This document shows positions 60,196 to 64,000 of a DNA stretch of 64,000 bases, piece by piece. A program made the translations under genes and the position numbers. Every line of letters starts with the position of its first letter. Within the stretch, counting starts at the first letter, position 1. Below the pieces are notes generated by a model. It did no database searches. It was not told where the DNA came from and worked only from the letters and a program-made list of their open reading frames with translations. Origin of the DNA: Brevibacterium yomogidense (lineage in GTDB: Bacteria; Actinomycetota; Actinomycetes; Actinomycetales; Brevibacteriaceae); contig NZ_JABASY010000003.1 of the NCBI RefSeq assembly GCF_016107685.1, positions 248,001 to 312,000 of the forward strand, written 5' to 3'.

Positions 60196-60972
60196 TCACC
60201 GCTGACGGGGGCGAACACCCACCGCCGTGACGAGAACTGCGACCGCGGCGATACCAGCCGCCCACACGATGACCGCGGATTCCAATTCACCGCTGGCCCG
60301 ACCGACCGCGATCCACACCAGCCCCCACGACAGTGTCAGTGCAGGCGCCAACCGTCCGTGTGTGGCGAGCGCGATGCCCACACCGATGCCACCGGCCACA
60401 ACGACGACTGCCACCGCCAGGAACTCCCATCCGGCGAAAGGCTCTGCGATCCATCCGGATATCCACGCCGCGATGTTGGCGATGGTCGCAACGGTGACCC
60501 ATCCCAGGTAGAGGCCGAAAGTGCCATCGGTCAGCAGGGTGTCCGCCCACCCGTGCGAAGGCGATGCCTGCATGAGCAGCAGGATCCGGATGAGCACCAG
60601 CAGCAGGGCGATGATGACGACCACGCTGACGAAGACCAGCTCCAGCTGCACCGTCCAGATCCACGCGGCATTGAGTAGCGCGGAGGCTACCGCCCACGGC
60701 CTCACCGCACGCTGTCGCTCCGATCGCCGAGGTGCCGGGAAGAGCTGCCAGATCGCGTAGCCCACCAGCCCCAGGTAGATCACGCTCCAGATGCTGAAGG
60801 CACCACCGGCGGGAGCCACGGGCGTGCCATCGGCGGAGAAGGCTCCACCGGCGGCCTCGGCGATCGGGGTCCCTCCCAGCGCGCCGCTGCCGATGAAAGC
60901 TCCGATGATCGACACCGCCACAGCGGCGGCCGTGATCCCCGGCCAGACCCATGGACTCGTACGGTGTCGCAT
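60196..60972 (-). CDS. TspO/MBR-related tryptophan-rich membrane protein
   Basis: A 258-residue integral membrane protein with about seven helices. The segment GGAFSIWSVIYLGLVGYAIW and the many tryptophans on helix edges (AAWIWTVQ, WVTVATIANIAAW) resemble TspO/MBR proteins, which bind porphyrins and related ligands, but it is longer than the normal five-helix, 160-residue form. It is followed within 26 bases by the photolyase gene upstream on the same strand, so it may be in that operon; association of TspO-like proteins with photolyase and light responses is common. Confidence 0.75.
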   Translation of the reverse strand: MRHRTSPWVWPGITAAAVAVSIIGAFIGSGALGGTPIAEAAGGAFSADGTPVAPAGGAFSIWSVIYLGLVGYAIWQLFPAPRRSERQRAVRPWAVASALLNAAWIWTVQLELVFVSVVVIIALLLVLIRILLLMQASPSHGWADTLLTDGTFGLYLGWVTVATIANIAAWISGWIAEPFAGWEFLAVAVVVVAGGIGVGIALATHGRLAPALTLSWGLVWIAVGRASGELESAVIVWAAGIAAVAVLVTAVGVRPRQR

Positions 60973-60998
60973 GACAACCCCTCCTGTGTCCTGGTCGG

Positions 60999-62555
60999 CT
61001 AGTTCTTCACTCGACGGTACTCTGCCAGTGCCTCACGGCGGGACTGTGCGACGTCGACGATCGGCTCACGCTCCTGTTCCTCGCGCGGGACCCACCTGTC
61101 CACGTACACGCCGAGGGGATCGAACCGTTCGGCCTGCCGGTGCGGGTTGAAGATCCGGAAGTACGGCGCCGCGTCGTCGCCGCTGCCGGCGACCCACTGC
61201 CAGTTGAATGGGTTCGCGCCTTCGTCCGCGTCGACGAGGGTGTCCCAGAACCACTGCTCGCCCTTCCTCCAGTCCTGGAGGAGGTTCTTCACGAGGAACG
61301 ATGCGGTCACCATGCGCACGCGGTTGTGCATGTACCCCGTCTCCCAGAGCTCACGCATCCCCGCATCGACAAGCGGCACCCCGGTGCGACCCCGCTGCCA
61401 TGCGCGCAGCGCCTGCGGGTCGTCGTCCCATGCGAAGTCGTCGAATTCGGGCCGGATATTCTCGCTGTCCAACTGCGGGAGCACTGCTCGCCGATGCCAC
61501 GCGAATTCCCGCCACAGCAGCTCGCCCCGGAATGCCTCCGCGTCCCCAGAGGACATTGCCTCACTCGCGAATTCCACGTTCCGGTGCCACACCTCGTGCG
61601 GCGACAGTTCCCCGAACCGCAACCGCGGGGACAACAGCGAGGTGCCGCTCTGGTCGGGTCGGTCCCGCCTCTGGTCGTACCCGTCGAGCACGTCCCCAAG
61701 CTCCTCAAGTCGCGCACGCGCGGCAGCCTCACCCGGCGTCCACGTCTGCCGGAGACCGCCCGCCCAATCCGGTGCCGTCGGCAACCACCCGCGCTCACCC
61801 AGCGCATCAGCGAAACCGTCCGCGTCGAACCACGTCGACAGATGGCGCCCCGCCACCGTCGCGCTGAGATCCCCCTCCACCGTTGTTCCGGGGTCCCCTG
61901 CAACGCTCGTGCCGGGGTAGCCCGCGACCGCCGCGCCGGGGTCCCCCGCGGACGCCTCACCCGCCTGTACGGGTCCCCGCAGTTCCCGAGGCCGTGGATG
62001 CGGTTCACGCGGCTCAGGGCGAGACCGGCAGGCGCGAGCGAAAGCCGAATACACCTTGTACCCGCTGCCGTCGTCCTTCGTCACCGTCCAGGGCTCATGC
62101 AGGAGGAATGCGGCGAACGACTCGACGGCGACACCGTCTTCCCGCAGACGGCTCATGAGTGCAGCGTCGACGTCACGGTGCGGCCGGTGGTACCGGCGGT
62201 TCCACACGACGTGGGACGCCTCGACCTCCTGCACGACCTCCGGAACCACGACGCACGGATCCCCCGCCGCGAGCACGAGCGGGACGCCGTACTGCCGGAT
62301 GTCCTCCGCCAGTGCTGTGAGCGAATGATGCAGCCACCACCGGCTCGCCGCACCCGGCGTCCGCGCGCCCGCCACCTCTTCATCGATGTGCAGCGCCACC
62401 ACGGTTCCCGTACGGGCAGCGGAGAGGAGTGCCGGATTGTCGGCGAGCCGCAGGTCGTCCCGCACCCACCAGAGAGCCATCGCCCGGTCCCCGTCGCGCT
62501 CGTCGGGTCCGTCGCACTCGTCCCGCCTGTCGCAGCCGTCGCGCCCGTCGCCCAT
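60999..62555 (-). CDS. phr: Deoxyribodipyrimidine photolyase
   Basis: A DNA photolyase of up to 518 residues that repairs UV-induced pyrimidine dimers with FAD. The antenna domain starts at ALWWVRDDLRLADNPALL; the FAD domain has RFGELSPHEVWHRN, ELLWREFAWHRR, GRTGVPLVDAGMRELWETGY, MHNRVRMVTASFLVKN and WQWVAGSGDDAAPYFRIFNP. Two starts are possible: ATG at 62555, two bases after the upstream stop (coupling) but adding a repeat-encoded DGRDGCDRRDE-type tail, or ATG at 62480 at the conserved start. A Gly/Val/Asp repeat insertion of about 45 residues near 195-245 is not usual for the family. Confidence 0.93.
   Translation of the reverse strand: MGDGRDGCDRRDECDGPDERDGDRAMALWWVRDDLRLADNPALLSAARTGTVVALHIDEEVAGARTPGAASRWWLHHSLTALAEDIRQYGVPLVLAAGDPCVVVPEVVQEVEASHVVWNRRYHRPHRDVDAALMSRLREDGVAVESFAAFLLHEPWTVTKDDGSGYKVYSAFARACRSRPEPREPHPRPRELRGPVQAGEASAGDPGAAVAGYPGTSVAGDPGTTVEGDLSATVAGRHLSTWFDADGFADALGERGWLPTAPDWAGGLRQTWTPGEAAARARLEELGDVLDGYDQRRDRPDQSGTSLLSPRLRFGELSPHEVWHRNVEFASEAMSSGDAEAFRGELLWREFAWHRRAVLPQLDSENIRPEFDDFAWDDDPQALRAWQRGRTGVPLVDAGMRELWETGYMHNRVRMVTASFLVKNLLQDWRKGEQWFWDTLVDADEGANPFNWQWVAGSGDDAAPYFRIFNPHRQAERFDPLGVYVDRWVPREEQEREPIVDVAQSRREALAEYRRVKN
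62493..62546. repeat. 18-bp imperfect tandem repeat x 3 at photolyase 5' end
   Basis: Three consecutive 18-base units, each starting GTCGC and containing a CGTC core, encode the Asp/Arg-rich N-terminal extension of the photolyase. The repeat nature argues that this extension is a late addition or not translated. Confidence 0.65.
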
Positions 62556-62557
62556 AC

Positions 62558-64000
62558 TCAGACCGTAACCGCCTCCGGCAGCTTCATCGCTCGCGCGGAG
62601 AACTCACCCGGCACCGCCGCCACACCCGTGAGCAGCTGTGCCAGGGTCACGCCCTCCACGTTCGCCAGGTCGCTCGCCTGGGTCCGGCACGAATACCCGT
62701 CCGCCAGGTAGATCGAATCCGCCGGCGCGTCACGCAGTGCCGGCAGCAGCGCGTTCTCCGCGACGGCGACGGACACCTCGTAGTGCCCTGCCTCCATCCC
62801 GAAGTTCCCCGCCAGACCACAGCATCCGGCAAGCTCACGCACGGTCGCGCCCGTCCGCTCCAGCAGCTTGCGGTCCGCGCCGTACCCCATGACGGAGTAC
62901 TGGTGGCAGTGCGGTTGCACGACGATCGTCCGCCCGGTGAGATCCGGGACGTCGAGCTGGGAGTCGACCAGGACCTCGGCGACGGTGCGGGTGCGTGCAG
63001 CGATCGTCTTCGCCCGCATGTCGTCGGGGAACAGATCGACCAGGTCGCTGCGCAGCACCGCGGTGCAGCTGGGTTCGATCCCGACGATCGGGATCCCCTT
63101 CTGCGCGTACGGCGCCAGCACCTCCATGGTGTTCGTGAGCCGCCAGCGGGCGGCATCCAGCTGCCCGGTGGAGATGAGCGTGAGCCCGCAGCACGCCTGC
63201 GACGGGGGCAGGAGCACCTCGAAGCCGGCCTGCTCGAGGACTTCGACGGTCGCGCGGGCGCCCGCGTCGGACAGGTACTCGGAGAACGAGTCCGCCCACA
63301 GCAGCACCTGCGGCTTCTGGCCACGGCGCACGGAGCCGCTCTTCACGTACTCCCCGCGGACCAGCTCGTCCCGGTGCTCGGCGCCCGCAGCACCAACACC
63401 GCCAACACCCTCGCCAGCAGCACCGCCACCGCCAGAACCAGCACCCGCTCCCCCGCCGGCGACGTTCTTCTTCGCCCACCGGGAGAACCGCTGCGTGTTG
63501 AACGCGACCATGCCGCGGCGGGCGTCCATCCCGCCGCCTGCCAGCACGATCTTCGCCAGCGGTTTGAAGGACAGCGCGGCGTTCGCAAGCGCAGACACAC
63601 CCGGCACCGTCGTGAGCAGCTTGCCCCACAGCGGCAGCCAGCCCAGCGAGTAGTGGGACATCGGGCGCACCCTGCCCTTGTAGGTGCGGTGGAGGACCTC
63701 CGCCTTGTACTGGGCCATGTCCACGCCTGCGGGGCAGTCGCTGCCGCACGCCTTGCAACTGAGGCACAGGTCCAGGGAATCGTGGACGGCCTGGCTGTTG
63801 AATGCGTCGATGAGTCCGCCGTTGGTGACCTCCTGCAGGACGCGTGCCCGGCCCCGCGTGGAGTCCTTCTCGTCCTTCGTCGCCAGGTACGACGGGCACA
63901 TGAACCCGCCTGCCGCGGACGTGTCCGCCCGGCACTTGCCCACGCCCACGCACCGGTGGACGGCGTTCGTGAAACTGCCCTTGTCGTGGGCGAACGCGAA
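62558..64000 (-). CDS. FAD-linked oxidase/Fe-S protein (D-2-hydroxyacid dehydrogenase type), C-terminal part
   Basis: The frame is open to the right edge, so about 480 C-terminal residues are seen of a protein usually near 950-1000 (FAD-binding domain upstream, Fe-S part here). Visible: CVGVGKCR and a GGFMCPSY block, the ferredoxin-type cluster CLSCKACGSDCPAGVDM, and two CCG domains (QACCGLTLISTGQLD and AGCCGLAGNFGME) that bind a cluster and form the quinone-side module. Such enzymes oxidise D-lactate, D-2-hydroxyglutarate or glycolate and pass electrons to the respiratory chain. A Gly/Ala-rich insertion of about 30 residues lies near residue 185. The gene ends two bases before a possible photolyase start. 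Confidence 0.9.
   Translation of the reverse strand, partial: FAFAHDKGSFTNAVHRCVGVGKCRADTSAAGGFMCPSYLATKDEKDSTRGRARVLQEVTNGGLIDAFNSQAVHDSLDLCLSCKACGSDCPAGVDMAQYKAEVLHRTYKGRVRPMSHYSLGWLPLWGKLLTTVPGVSALANAALSFKPLAKIVLAGGGMDARRGMVAFNTQRFSRWAKKNVAGGGAGAGSGGGGAAGEGVGGVGAAGAEHRDELVRGEYVKSGSVRRGQKPQVLLWADSFSEYLSDAGARATVEVLEQAGFEVLLPPSQACCGLTLISTGQLDAARWRLTNTMEVLAPYAQKGIPIVGIEPSCTAVLRSDLVDLFPDDMRAKTIAARTRTVAEVLVDSQLDVPDLTGRTIVVQPHCHQYSVMGYGADRKLLERTGATVRELAGCCGLAGNFGMEAGHYEVSVAVAENALLPALRDAPADSIYLADGYSCRTQASDLANVEGVTLAQLLTGVAAVPGEFSARAMKLPEAVTV

Noticed and set aside
1-64000. CRISPR arrays, insertion sequences, prophage or rRNA
   Set aside because: No regularly spaced repeats with unique spacers, no transposase, integrase or phage structural gene, and no rRNA sequence was seen on either strand.

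Overview
The window is a contiguous piece of a high-GC Gram-positive (actinomycete) chromosome. The signs are GTG starts and four-base start/stop overlaps, MSMEG-type lipoproteins, an LPxTG-anchored surface protein, an IdeR/DtxR-type iron box, a tRNA-Gly with encoded CCA, and gene content typical of soil or skin Micrococcales. Three BCCT transporters and a choline-sulfate module point towards Brevibacterium or a relative, but that is an inference. No phage, transposase, CRISPR array or rRNA was seen; it reads as ordinary chromosome rich in uptake systems, each with its own local regulator.

Layout. 1-5100: tail of an acyl-CoA dehydrogenase, a 40-residue Cys-rich protein, then a ferric-siderophore ABC operon (binding lipoprotein, two permeases, ATPase) behind an iron box. 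5100-9430: PH-domain membrane protein, EamA transporter, aldo/keto reductase divergent from a MerR regulator that is coupled to an unknown membrane protein. 9500-11100: cysK-cysE cysteine operon. 11350-16700: two-gene unknown operon, a cysteine hydrolase lacking family residues, LysE exporter divergent from an Lrp regulator, thioesterase, MBL hydrolase, peptide deformylase and a coupled small protein. 16700-22800: hyuA-hyuB (hydantoinase/oxoprolinase) divergent from a GntR regulator and an MHS transporter, tied together by a shared palindromic operator. 22950-29400: two convergent BCCT transporters, an HSDL2-like SDR, an MHS transporter. 29600-33400: a very large cell-wall-anchored phosphodiester glycosidase/metallophosphatase, frameshifted as read, behind a PHO-box-like repeat. 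33600-39050: PEP-mutase-family enzyme, DUF488 protein, tRNA-Gly(CCC), DedA protein, GNAT enzyme, AGCS alanine/glycine symporter.

39600-44540 is a coherent choline-sulfate module: BCCT transporter, formylglycine-generating enzyme and divergent choline sulfatase whose CxPSR cysteine is the substrate of that enzyme. 44800-54600: flavin reductase; TRAP-TAXI transporter with its lipoprotein partner; a threonine-aldolase-type PLP lyase coupled to a DAACS symporter; enoyl-CoA hydratase, CaiB CoA-transferase and their GntR regulator. 54600-56200: an AbiE/MenAT-like toxin-antitoxin locus with a decayed toxin and an intact XRE antitoxin/regulator. 56200-60200: a 2-hydroxycarboxylate (citrate/malate) transporter divergent from a CitA/CitB-type two-component system. 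60200-64000: TspO-like protein, photolyase and the Fe-S part of a D-2-hydroxyacid dehydrogenase running off the right edge.

The most notable observations are regulatory: a duplicated GntR operator placed in the -35/-10 spacers of two promoters of the hyu locus, a MerR-type 19-bp-spacer promoter, a PHO-box-like triple repeat, and tandem palindromes between the citrate-type transporter and its two-component system. Three genes (MHS transporter at 21.5 kb, surface glycosidase at 32.65 kb, toxin at 55.07 kb) have broken reading frames; the first two are single-base changes at C/G runs and may be assembly errors or true variation.
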